NCBI GenBank assembly: GCA_913056495.1
Contig: CAJXMO010000006.1
Span: 124,001-188,000, forward strand
From: an uncultured Alteromonadaceae bacterium
GTDB lineage: Bacteria; Pseudomonadota; Gammaproteobacteria; Enterobacterales; Alteromonadaceae
Length of the DNA: 64,000 nucleotides
Reading direction: 5' to 3'
The notes beneath the pieces were generated by a model, which was not told where the DNA came from, ran no database searches, and saw only the letters and a program-made list of their open reading frames with translations. Of the stretch, positions 17,420-25,189 are shown piece by piece. Position 1 is the stretch's first letter; the number at the start of each line of letters is the position of its first letter. The translations under genes were made by a program, and so were the position numbers.

Positions 17420-18613
17420 CTATTTCAGATGCAATAACGAACGTTCTGCAATGTGCTGCATATAGCTTACTGTTCGTTGCGCGTCCATTACGCCGCTGCC
17501 GTAACGGCTAAAGCCTTTGAATAAAACCTCCCAGATAATCGCCATTTCAGGGTTATTTGGCATCGGAATCGAGCTGGCCATTTGATTTAAAATCACCCTG
17601 ACATTGGCTGATTGCATACTTGCCAACGCTTGAAAGGCTTTTTTATGGGTCGGGATTAATCCAAACTCGTTCCATAACCTTGATTGCACCTGGTAAGATT
17701 GAAAATAGTCAATTAAACGTTTTAATTCTGCTTGTTTAGGCCCGCTTAACGCCTGCTCCGGAAACGCAATTAAGTACACAGAAAAATAAGAGTGCATAGG
17801 TTGACCGTCTATTGTAGGTAGCGGCGCGACCCCTAAGCTGTCCCCCAATTGTTGCTTCAACGAATGATAACTCCAAAAGCCATCTATCAGATAATTCAGG
17901 TCTCCTGTTCTAAAGCGTTTCTGGGCACAGGTATATATGCATTTATCATCGACGACGCCTAATGAATTTAACTGCCAATAAAAAGTTAATGCTTGTTGCA
18001 TTTGCGGTGTATTAAAATCAACAGTTTGCATCTCAGTGCTGTTGACTTGGTAAGGTAAGGCATTAAATGCAGTTAAAAAGGGTATAAACCAGTACATTTC
18101 ATTGAAACTCCAGCCTATTTGATATCCTTTTTTCAGCTTCGTCGAATTGACTATTTCTTGCCAGCTTTGAGCAGGCCGGGTAGTTTTAGTTTTGTTGTAG
18201 TACAAAACTAAATGATTGCCTGAAATAACCGGAATACCCAGGACTTTGCCATTCAGGCTGGCCGTTTGAATATCTTTTTCTTTTATGTCGCCACTAATCC
18301 AACTGCCCGGAATTTCACTGTAATGAATATCAGATAAACCAATAAAATCGGCTGGCACCAGCATAGCATCCGGTATGGTCATCTCTTCATCCACCAATTG
18401 AAGCTGGCCTTTTAATTTGTTGTTATCTAACTGGATCGTCTCAAGCGGTATGCCGGTAGTAGAAGCAAAATCGTCTAATAATAATTTAAATTCATTGTTA
18501 CTGAGTGTAGATACAAATTTTATCGGATCAGTTTCCGCCAATATCTTTGTAGGGCTTAATATCAGCAGAGAAAGCGCACAGATAAGGCGGCACTGCCATG
18601 CAAATAACGTCAT
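17420..18613 (-). CDS. MalE-like periplasmic solute-binding protein, likely kinase co-sensor
   Basis: 397 residues from the ATG at 18613 (a TTG four codons earlier at 18625 is also open). A signal peptide precedes LAETDPIKFVS. The body has features of extracellular solute-binding protein family 1: NGKVLGIPVISGNHLVLYYN, a hinge-proximal SWQEIV, and IPTHKKAF near the C-terminus, resembling maltose/oligosaccharide-binding proteins. Two close cysteines (KCIYTCAQ) could form a disulfide. There are no ABC permease or ATPase genes beside it; the next gene, 10 bp downstream, is a periplasm-sensing hybrid kinase. I infer a sensory rather than transport role. The ligand is unknown, probably a sugar. 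Confidence 0.88.
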   Translation of the reverse strand: MTLFAWQCRLICALSLLILSPTKILAETDPIKFVSTLSNNEFKLLLDDFASTTGIPLETIQLDNNKLKGQLQLVDEEMTIPDAMLVPADFIGLSDIHYSEIPGSWISGDIKEKDIQTASLNGKVLGIPVISGNHLVLYYNKTKTTRPAQSWQEIVNSTKLKKGYQIGWSFNEMYWFIPFLTAFNALPYQVNSTEMQTVDFNTPQMQQALTFYWQLNSLGVVDDKCIYTCAQKRFRTGDLNYLIDGFWSYHSLKQQLGDSLGVAPLPTIDGQPMHSYFSVYLIAFPEQALSGPKQAELKRLIDYFQSYQVQSRLWNEFGLIPTHKKAFQALASMQSANVRVILNQMASSIPMPNNPEMAIIWEVLFKGFSRYGSGVMDAQRTVSYMQHIAERSLLHLK

Positions 18614-18722
18614 TAAATCAACCAAATAATAGATTAGGCCTTTAGCTTTGCTTAATTCTAGACGGACAATAGAAAAAGCGCGAACAAAGTGTAATAGTTA
18701 AAAAATCATAAACCTGCTGTAT

Positions 18723-18887
18723 TCAGATACAAAAAAAGCGCTGCGCCGCCTGCGTAAAAACCTGAGCCCCCTGATATTGAGCAATTGATGGATGATCACC
18801 ATGGCGGGTATTGCAACCGGCATGCGCACTGCAGGTTAATGATGGAGAAGTAGCAACCCCAAATCCAACTATCAAAATGCCGGTCAT
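18723..18887 (-). pseudogene. Possible C-terminal remnant of an SGNH/CE2-type esterase
   Basis: A 54-codon frame from ATG 18887 to TGA 18723 ends GCNTRHGDHPSIAQYQ plus an alanine/phenylalanine-rich helix. The D-H-P-S-x-x-x-x-Q pattern resembles the C-terminal catalytic Asp-x-x-His block of SGNH hydrolases. No upstream part of such a gene is present, so if real it is a leftover. It could also be chance. The rest of the 18626-18982 gap shows only promoter-like AT-rich sequence. Confidence 0.3.
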
Positions 18888-18982
18888 TTTATGATAACCG
18901 AATTTTTATATAATTGAGGCGAATTCTTCAACTATCAACTAATATTGACTACTCTGGACAAACATAGTTGACGGACAAATAA

Positions 18983-19378
18983 ATGAGTTTCAAACCCTTG
19001 TTTATACTGATGTTATTAAGCAGTTACTCTACTCAGTCAGGCGCCTTTGAATTAGAGTCTGACAGCCCATATTTAGCTATATGTAAATCTCAAGGCGCAG
19101 AAGTATATGGCACCTTTGAGCCCCCAACTTATGTTATCGAAACGGATCAGCCCATTTCGGGCTGGGTCAAACTGTCTTTTTCCATTCAAAAAGACGGGAC
19201 ACTCTCAGATATACAAGTTCGCTCAGCTCACCCAAACAGGGTGTTTGCGCGCGTTGCAGTTGCAACATTAAAAACAATAAAGTGCCAGCCGGGTTTAATT
19301 AATCAGCAAGCCACTCAAATTGAAAACCAGACTGCCACCTTACATTTTAACTATCCGAAAAAACTAGAGGGTAAATAA
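18983..19378 (+). CDS. TonB C-terminal-domain periplasmic protein
   Basis: 131 residues with an N-terminal signal sequence (FKPLFILMLLSSYSTQSGA-F). The rest is a single TonB-C-like domain: ISGWVKLSFSIQKDGTLSDI followed by V-R-S-A-H-P and an F-A-R-V-A-V-A-T-L-K-T-I-K segment match the fold that contacts TonB boxes of outer-membrane receptors. It has no proline-rich linker and no adjacent exbB/exbD, so it is not a complete energy transducer; it may be a free periplasmic adaptor. Two cysteines (AICKSQG, IKCQPG) may pair. It is closed by a shared bidirectional terminator facing proA. Confidence 0.75.
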   Translation: MSFKPLFILMLLSSYSTQSGAFELESDSPYLAICKSQGAEVYGTFEPPTYVIETDQPISGWVKLSFSIQKDGTLSDIQVRSAHPNRVFARVAVATLKTIKCQPGLINQQATQIENQTATLHFNYPKKLEGK

Positions 19379-19449
19379 AGCCCAACCCTGTATCGCTTTA
19401 TTTCGGCTTTAGCTTTAAACAAGAGGGCTTACAAGGTCACTATAAAACC

Positions 19450-19476
19450 AAAAAGAGCGCTAAAAGCGCTCTTTTT
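19450..19476. terminator. Bidirectional intrinsic terminator
   Basis: AAAAAGAGCGC (19450-19460), loop TAAAA, GCGCTCTTTTT (19466-19476). The A-run and T-run on either side let it serve both the TonB-C gene on the plus strand and proA on the minus strand, whose ends converge here. Confidence 0.9.
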
Positions 19477-19515
19477 CTTAAACCCGGTTTAAATTAGCCA
19501 GTAATAAAATCAGAT

Positions 19516-20766
19516 TTAAGGGCGAACCTGACCATTACCTAACACAACAAATTTTTGAGTTGTTAAGCTTTCTAATCCCATAGGGCCGTAAGCATGTAAT
19601 TTAGAGGTTGAGATTCCAATTTCAGCCCCTAAGCCTAACTGGCCGCCGTCAGAAAAACGTGAAGATGCATTGACCATCACCACAGCGCTATTAACTCTGC
19701 GTACAAACTCATTGGCCCGTGCATAATTTTGCGTGCAGATCACCTCAGTATGGCCTGAACTGTACTGTTCAAGATGGCTGATACCGGCATCAAAGTCTTC
19801 AACCACTTTAACCGCAATTTCTAACGCCAGATATTCAGCATCCCAATCCGCATCTGTGGCAGCCTCTGCGCCATCAAAATACCCGATGCTCTTTTCGCAG
19901 GCATGAATTTTTACGCCTTTTTCTGCCAGCGCTTTTGCGGCAACCGGTAAAAACTCAGCGGCAATATCGCTATGTACCAGCAAGGTTTCTAAGGCATTAC
20001 AAACGCCTGTACGCTGAGTTTTACCATTTAATAAGAGGTTAAGACCCATTTGAATGTCGGCACTCTCATCAATATATAAATGGCATACCCCTTTAAAATG
20101 CTGGATAACCGGAATTCGACTATTCTCGGTCACAAAACGAATCAGGCCTTCACCACCACGAGGGATAATTAAATCAATATCATCAGATAAAGTCATTAAT
20201 TCGTTCATTACAGCTCGGTCAGTATCCGGCACAACACAAATCGCATTCGGATCTATATTTTGCTCAACCAAAGCTTCATGCAAACATTTCGCAATCACTA
20301 AATTTGAATAAAGCGCTTCTTTACCACCACGCAGAATGACTGCATTGCCCGATTTTAAGCATAATGCTGCAGCTTCAGCGGTCACATTCGGACGCGATTC
20401 ATAGATCATTGCAATCACACCCAGAGGGATACGCATTTTACCGACTTGCATGCCGTTTGGACGGACTTTCATATCGTTAATGGTGCCAACCGGATCAGGT
20501 AACTGAGTCACTTCAGTTAGCGCGTTAGCCAAATCCTGAATTCGCTCTGGTGTCAGGCGCAAACGGTCAATCATGGCATCGGTTAAACCATTTTCTTTAC
20601 CCGCAGCTAAATCTCTTTCGTTTTCACTGATAATAAAATCAGTACGCTCAATAAGTTTGGCGGCCATTGCGCTTAAAGCTGCATCTTTTTGAGCAGTGCT
20701 TAAATTGGCAACTGAAAAAGATGCTTTACGTGCATCTTTTGCCATTTGTGCGATTGAAAAGCTCAT
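19516..20766 (-). CDS. proA: Gamma-glutamyl phosphate reductase
   Basis: 416 residues, standard length. It catalyses the second step of proline synthesis, NADPH-dependent reduction of gamma-glutamyl phosphate to the semialdehyde. Motifs include PLGVIAMIYESRPNVTAEAA, SGNAVILRGGKEA, DLIIPRGGEGLIRFV, the catalytic-cysteine segment KTQRTGVCNALETLLVH, and the C-terminal GPMGLESLTTQKFV. It lies 15 bp downstream of proB and is surely co-transcribed with it. Confidence 0.98.
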   Translation of the reverse strand: MSFSIAQMAKDARKASFSVANLSTAQKDAALSAMAAKLIERTDFIISENERDLAAGKENGLTDAMIDRLRLTPERIQDLANALTEVTQLPDPVGTINDMKVRPNGMQVGKMRIPLGVIAMIYESRPNVTAEAAALCLKSGNAVILRGGKEALYSNLVIAKCLHEALVEQNIDPNAICVVPDTDRAVMNELMTLSDDIDLIIPRGGEGLIRFVTENSRIPVIQHFKGVCHLYIDESADIQMGLNLLLNGKTQRTGVCNALETLLVHSDIAAEFLPVAAKALAEKGVKIHACEKSIGYFDGAEAATDADWDAEYLALEIAVKVVEDFDAGISHLEQYSSGHTEVICTQNYARANEFVRRVNSAVVMVNASSRFSDGGQLGLGAEIGISTSKLHAYGPMGLESLTTQKFVVLGNGQVRP

Positions 20767-20781
20767 CTCATATAACCCTTT

Positions 20782-21882
20782 TTATAAAATCACGAGATCG
20801 TCTCGGTGAATAATGACATCACTCGGACAATATCCTAAAATATCTACAATTTGTTGGCTTTGTTTACCTTGAATCTTGGTTAATTCAAGTTGGCTGTACT
20901 GGCTGATACCCTTGGCAATTCGCTCACCCTGCTGATTAATCAGATAAACAGCATCACCTTTTTGAAAACTGCCGCTCGCCGCTGTGATACCTATGCTTAA
21001 TAAAGACGCACCTTTGGTTAAAACAGCCTGTTCAGCGCCTTTGTCTAAACTAATGTCGCCTTGCGATTTTAGCGTGTACTGCAACCAGTGTTTGCGTGCT
21101 TTTTTAGGCGTTGCCTGTCGTTTAAACCAAGTACCTTGTTGCTCTTTTTGCAATAACTTATCAAACACCTGGCCTTTTCGACCATTTACAATCAAAGTAT
21201 GAATACCGTTAAAAGTTGCTTTTTCAGCCGCTTCAATTTTGGTTCGCATACCACCGGTTGCAATTTTATTAGTTGTACCACCGGCCAGCGCATATATGCT
21301 GTGATCAACCAAATCGACATTATCAATTAACTCGGCTTTTGGATTTGATCTGGGGTCCGCTGTGTACAAACCATCGATATCACTGCAAATCATTAATAGA
21401 TCAGCATCTGAAACCTGGGCAACCATAGCGCCTAAATTATCATTGTCACCCACTTTAAGTTCCTGAGTAGCAACCGAATCATTTTCGTTCACTATGGGTA
21501 AAATGCCATTATTAAGCAACTCGCGGATGGTATTTTTGATATTAACGTAACGACGTCTGTCCGCTAAATCATCATGGGTAATGAGGATTTGCGCACAGGG
21601 AAAATCAAAAAATCGCGCCCAATTGGCCATCATTTTAGTTTGCCCAACCGCCGCCATAGCTTGTTTTTCAGCAATGGAAGGCACTTCACCATGGGCAATC
21701 AAACCTCGCCCTGCGGCAACACTGCCACTGGAGACAATGACAATTTCTTTTCCCTGCTGGCGGCATTCAGAGATATATCTGGCAATGGGTAATAAAAATT
21801 GTCCGGTACACCCTTGACCGTCCGGTGCAATTAATGCACTTCCCACTTTAATAACTGCGCGATGCCAGCTGAACAAACCCAT
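20782..21882 (-). CDS. proB: Glutamate 5-kinase
   Basis: 366 residues. First enzyme of proline synthesis, phosphorylating the gamma-carboxyl of glutamate. The amino-acid kinase domain shows VIKVGSALI, IVSSGSVAAG, NENDSVAT, VGDNDNLGAMVAQV, SDIDGLYTADPR and GTTNKIATGGMRTKIEAA; the last ~95 residues form the PUA domain typical of long ProB proteins. Feedback inhibition by proline is known for the family. First gene of the proB-proA pair. Confidence 0.98.
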   Translation of the reverse strand: MGLFSWHRAVIKVGSALIAPDGQGCTGQFLLPIARYISECRQQGKEIVIVSSGSVAAGRGLIAHGEVPSIAEKQAMAAVGQTKMMANWARFFDFPCAQILITHDDLADRRRYVNIKNTIRELLNNGILPIVNENDSVATQELKVGDNDNLGAMVAQVSDADLLMICSDIDGLYTADPRSNPKAELIDNVDLVDHSIYALAGGTTNKIATGGMRTKIEAAEKATFNGIHTLIVNGRKGQVFDKLLQKEQQGTWFKRQATPKKARKHWLQYTLKSQGDISLDKGAEQAVLTKGASLLSIGITAASGSFQKGDAVYLINQQGERIAKGISQYSQLELTKIQGKQSQQIVDILGYCPSDVIIHRDDLVIL

Positions 21883-22185
21883 GATTGATGATTCTCGATA
21901 GAAAACTGAAATGAAAAGAGTTCATTATACTCAAACCGCCTTGAAATGCGAGATTCTATGAAAGATAAAGCCGTTAAAAATCGAATAAATTTGACTCCGA
22001 ACCACTTTGATTTCAACGAAACTCACTTTCGCTAAGTCTTATTTTGTCAGATACTCATTAATACCATGGCTGTTTGCAAATCTGTGATTGAATTTACGTT
22101 TAGAAACATTCATTTTTACAATTTAGTGCTATTATCAATCAGTATTTAAAGATTTAATGGTTTATTAAGGGGCTTTTTCGTTATA
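21883..22185. other. Intergenic region between proB and the CofD-like gene
   Basis: No gene is supported. It holds divergent promoters for proB (minus) and the CofD-like gene (plus); AAGGGG at about 22167 is a ribosome-site candidate, rather far (12-13 bp) from the ATG at 22186. I saw no clear operator. Confidence 0.5.
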
Positions 22186-23415
22186 ATGAACTCGTTTGAG
22201 CCTTTTAACACAGTATTCAAACGGCTTTATTATACCAATAACAAGCTAAATGGCCTTTTTATGTTATCTGAAATTGCGTCACAACCTAAAGCGGAAAACG
22301 GTCCCGCTATTTTATTTTTCAGCGGTGGGTCTGCTCTTGCCAAATTGAGTAAAGCAATTAAGCAATATACGCATAATAGTTTTCATTTAGTGACTACGTT
22401 CGATTCCGGCGGCTGCTCTGCGCAATTACGACAACATTTTGATATGCCTGCCATTGGTGATATCCGAAACCGTTTATTAGCGTTAGCCAATGATCAGAAT
22501 GTAAATATCGCTTCAGCGATTAAACTACTTAACCTTAGATTTCCAAGCGATCAGTCGCAAGCTCAACTTGAGCAAAAGCTAAAAGCCATTATCAACCGGC
22601 AAATGCCGCATTTTCAAAAAATCACGCCCGCCAGTCAAAATATTATCTGCAACTATTTAAAGCATTTTTACTCAGTTATGCCCGCAGATTTCAGCCTGAA
22701 ATCTGCCAGTATAGGTAATTTATGTCTAACCGGGGGGTATTTATTGGCCAATCGACAGCTTCAGCCGGTTATTGAACAATTCAGTCATATACTGGATGTA
22801 AAAGGTAAAGTGAGTCCGATTATTGAAGATCTGTACCACCTAATCGCAGAGTTCGCTGACGGTCAGACAGTGGCAGGTCAGCACAATATTACCGGCAAAG
22901 AAGTTAAACCCATTAACCAAAAAATCAGTCAGGTATTTTTATCTGAAAGTGAATTTCAGCCAACCCCCATAACACCCGCCATTAACGCTCAGTTACAAAA
23001 AGATATCACTTGTGCAGACCTGATTTGCTATCCGCCCGGTAGTTTTTATTCAAGCATACTGGTTAACTTAATCCCTCAGGGTGTTAGCAGCAGCATAGCG
23101 CAGGCAAAATGTAATAAAGTGTATGTACCCAATTTAGGAACGGATCCTGAGCAATACGCAATGAGTATGATGGATACAATTAATGCCTTGCTCAATTACC
23201 TCAAACGCGGTTGCCAAATTAATACTCAAGATCAGGATTTGCTCAATTATGTTGTCCTCGATGAGCAAATTAGTCAGTGTGTCAGTTTTAATGATGAAGC
23301 GCGTCTGGCCAGCCATGGCATTAATATCATACGGGCTAGTTTAGTCTCTCCGGAATCGGCTCCCTACTATGACAATAAAAAGCTGTCAGAGCTTTTAATT
23401 TCACTCGCCAAATAA
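22186..23415 (+). CDS. CofD/YvcK-superfamily protein (CofD-related, GAK-system type)
   Basis: 409 residues. The N-terminal block ILFFSGGSALAKLSKAI, then HLVTTFDSGGCSAQLR and MPAIGDIRNRLLALA, matches the CofD/YvcK superfamily (2-phospho-lactate transferase and gluconeogenesis-factor proteins) and specifically the CofD-related protein of the so-called GAK system, where these three segments are highly conserved. The later LICYPPGSFYSSILVNLIPQ is the superfamily's second nucleotide/phosphate site. The other GAK members (a dedicated ATP-grasp enzyme and small partners) are not adjacent. No F420 genes are visible. Biochemical role unknown; assignment to the subgroup is from recalled motif similarity. 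Confidence 0.78.
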   Translation: MNSFEPFNTVFKRLYYTNNKLNGLFMLSEIASQPKAENGPAILFFSGGSALAKLSKAIKQYTHNSFHLVTTFDSGGCSAQLRQHFDMPAIGDIRNRLLALANDQNVNIASAIKLLNLRFPSDQSQAQLEQKLKAIINRQMPHFQKITPASQNIICNYLKHFYSVMPADFSLKSASIGNLCLTGGYLLANRQLQPVIEQFSHILDVKGKVSPIIEDLYHLIAEFADGQTVAGQHNITGKEVKPINQKISQVFLSESEFQPTPITPAINAQLQKDITCADLICYPPGSFYSSILVNLIPQGVSSSIAQAKCNKVYVPNLGTDPEQYAMSMMDTINALLNYLKRGCQINTQDQDLLNYVVLDEQISQCVSFNDEARLASHGINIIRASLVSPESAPYYDNKKLSELLISLAK

Positions 23416-23495
23416 CAAGTGTTTATTTTTTGAACTATAATAATTAGGTCCTGTTGCTGTTTATCAGGTACTCCACAACGTTAAGGAGACTCACC

Positions 23496-24056
23496 ATGAT
23501 AAAAGTTAAATCCTGTATTACAGTCATCGCCCTCTTACTGTTAAGTATAAGTGCAGTTGCCGGCGAATCAAACCAAGCAAAAATTAAACGCGCCATGTCA
23601 GCAGCGCCCAGTTCAATTAGCGAATTTGCAACTATTTTAGACTCTGACGGCAGTGTGCTCAGAGCTGGCAGCAATGGCTGGACCTGTTTACCCAATACTC
23701 TGCCAGACGATAAAATTCCGATTTGCAATGATGCAGTCTGGATGAAAGCCATGCAAGCCCTGCAGGCTAAAGCCCCTTTCACAACAGACAGAATTGGCAT
23801 TTCTTACATGTTAAAAGGTGATTTTGGCTCTGGCGTGAGTAACTCAGATCCTTATCATAAAGATCATAAAAATGCCGATGATTATGTAGAAACCGGTCCG
23901 CATCTGATGATTATTGTACCTAAAGAATTATTGAAAGGTGTACCAACCGACCCGAGTATTGGTGGTCCATATGTGATGTGGGCTGATACGCCATATGCGC
24001 ATATCATGATCCCGATTGATAACAGTAAAGTTATGATGCATAACCATAAACACTAA
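23496..24056 (+). CDS. Conserved periplasmic protein of unknown function
   Basis: 186 residues from the ATG at 23496, chosen because AAGGAG lies 9 bp upstream; an upstream TTG-started frame lacks such a site. A clear signal peptide (SCITVIALLLLSISAVAG-E) is followed by a compact domain with DSDGSVLRAGSNGWTCLP, an MKAM helix, GPHLMIIVPKE and GGPYVMWADTPYAHIMIP, and a His-rich end (MMHNHKH). Two cysteines (WTCLP, PICND) may pair. I recall the same motif set in hypothetical proteins of several proteobacteria, but no named function. The terminal histidines and HKDHK suggest possible metal binding. Confidence 0.82.
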   Translation: MIKVKSCITVIALLLLSISAVAGESNQAKIKRAMSAAPSSISEFATILDSDGSVLRAGSNGWTCLPNTLPDDKIPICNDAVWMKAMQALQAKAPFTTDRIGISYMLKGDFGSGVSNSDPYHKDHKNADDYVETGPHLMIIVPKELLKGVPTDPSIGGPYVMWADTPYAHIMIPIDNSKVMMHNHKH

Positions 24057-24086
24057 AATAAAGCCCCGAATTTCCGGGGCTTTATT
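24057..24086 (+). terminator. Intrinsic terminator
   Basis: AATAAAGCCCCG (24057-24068), loop AATTTC, CGGGGCTTTATT (24075-24086): a 12-bp stem immediately after the stop of the periplasmic protein gene. It may also serve the convergent speE gene. Confidence 0.88.
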
Positions 24087-24140
24087 ACTGCTTTAATGTA
24101 TCTGCTATTCACTATCATCATTAACCTCAGTTGAGGTTAA

Positions 24141-24995
24141 TTACAAAACTTTTTTCAGAAAACTAGGGAGTCGCATACCTGCCTGATGAATGGCTTCGTT
24201 ATAATATTCAGTTTGTTTCGAAAAAGTTTCAGCATCTGATTGTCTGAATTCACCAAATTCGCCGTCTTTTCGGGCCAAGGTACACGACCAGTAACCACTT
24301 GGATAGATAGGTTGAGGAAACGGTATTGTCTGCACATCTGAAAATCCAACTTCGAGCATGGCTTGTCGCATCTCTTTAATTAATTTTTGATGCAAAATAG
24401 GCGATTCACTTTGCTGAACTAAAATCCCGTCCGTACGCAAGGCATTTAGACAACTGGTATAAAAAGCACGATTGAATAAGCCTTCTCCCGGCCCAATCGG
24501 ATCGGTGGAATCGACAATGATAATATCCAGTGATTCAGGTAACGTTTTATGCATAAACTCAATACCATCATCATATATCAGATGTGCACGAGGATCTTGA
24601 TTGCGCTCACATAATTCAGGAAAGTAAGTTTGCGCCATTTGCGTAACCAAAGCATCAATATCAACTTGATGCACAGCATTGACCGAATCATGCTTTAAGA
24701 CTTCGCGTAAAGTTCCACAATCTCCACCACCAATTATCACCACATTTTGCGGATTTGGATGCGTAAATAGCGCCGGGTGAGCCATCATTTCGTGATAAAG
24801 AAAATTTTCACGGGTACTGACCATAGTGCAACCGTCAATCACCATTAAATAACCAAAATCTGTGGTTTCATAAATTTCAATTTTCTGAAATCTTGAGTGT
24901 TTTTCAACCACTTTATGTTTGATGCGCAATGAAAGTGCCAAGCCGGTATTTTCACACTGCTCAGTAAACCAGTTTGGTGAAGATAAATCAGACAT
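24141..24995 (-). CDS. speE: Spermidine synthase (polyamine aminopropyltransferase)
   Basis: 284 residues. Transfers the aminopropyl group from decarboxylated S-adenosylmethionine to putrescine. Motifs: the N-terminal W-F-T-E-Q, FGYLMVIDGCTMVSTRENFL, YHEMMAHPALFTHPNP, VVIIGGGDCGTLREVLKH (nucleotide-binding loop) and the catalytic IIVDSTDPIGPGEGLF. AGGAT precedes the ATG. It is divergent from speA across ~195 bp, grouping two polyamine genes. No speD is adjacent in the window, so the aminopropyl donor enzyme must be elsewhere. Confidence 0.97.
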   Translation of the reverse strand: MSDLSSPNWFTEQCENTGLALSLRIKHKVVEKHSRFQKIEIYETTDFGYLMVIDGCTMVSTRENFLYHEMMAHPALFTHPNPQNVVIIGGGDCGTLREVLKHDSVNAVHQVDIDALVTQMAQTYFPELCERNQDPRAHLIYDDGIEFMHKTLPESLDIIIVDSTDPIGPGEGLFNRAFYTSCLNALRTDGILVQQSESPILHQKLIKEMRQAMLEVGFSDVQTIPFPQPIYPSGYWSCTLARKDGEFGEFRQSDAETFSKQTEYYNEAIHQAGMRLPSFLKKVL

Positions 24996-25189
24996 TCCAG
25001 TATCCTCAAATACAAATCAGGCTGCAATAGTCACCCCGATCTTTATACGCTAAATGAATTCATAAATTCTGCCAGCCTTATTTAGCTCTGGCAATGAATA
25101 ATATCCTTTGTTCAGACAAGAAAATGTTAGCAGGCTTTGTCATTTAAGATTAAACTACGTGTTTTTGTTGATTGTTTATTTATCCCGGT

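Noticed and set aside
23444..23800. Minus-strand 118-codon frame overlapping the periplasmic protein gene
   Set aside because: Shadow of the plus-strand gene, which has a signal peptide, ribosome site and conserved motifs.
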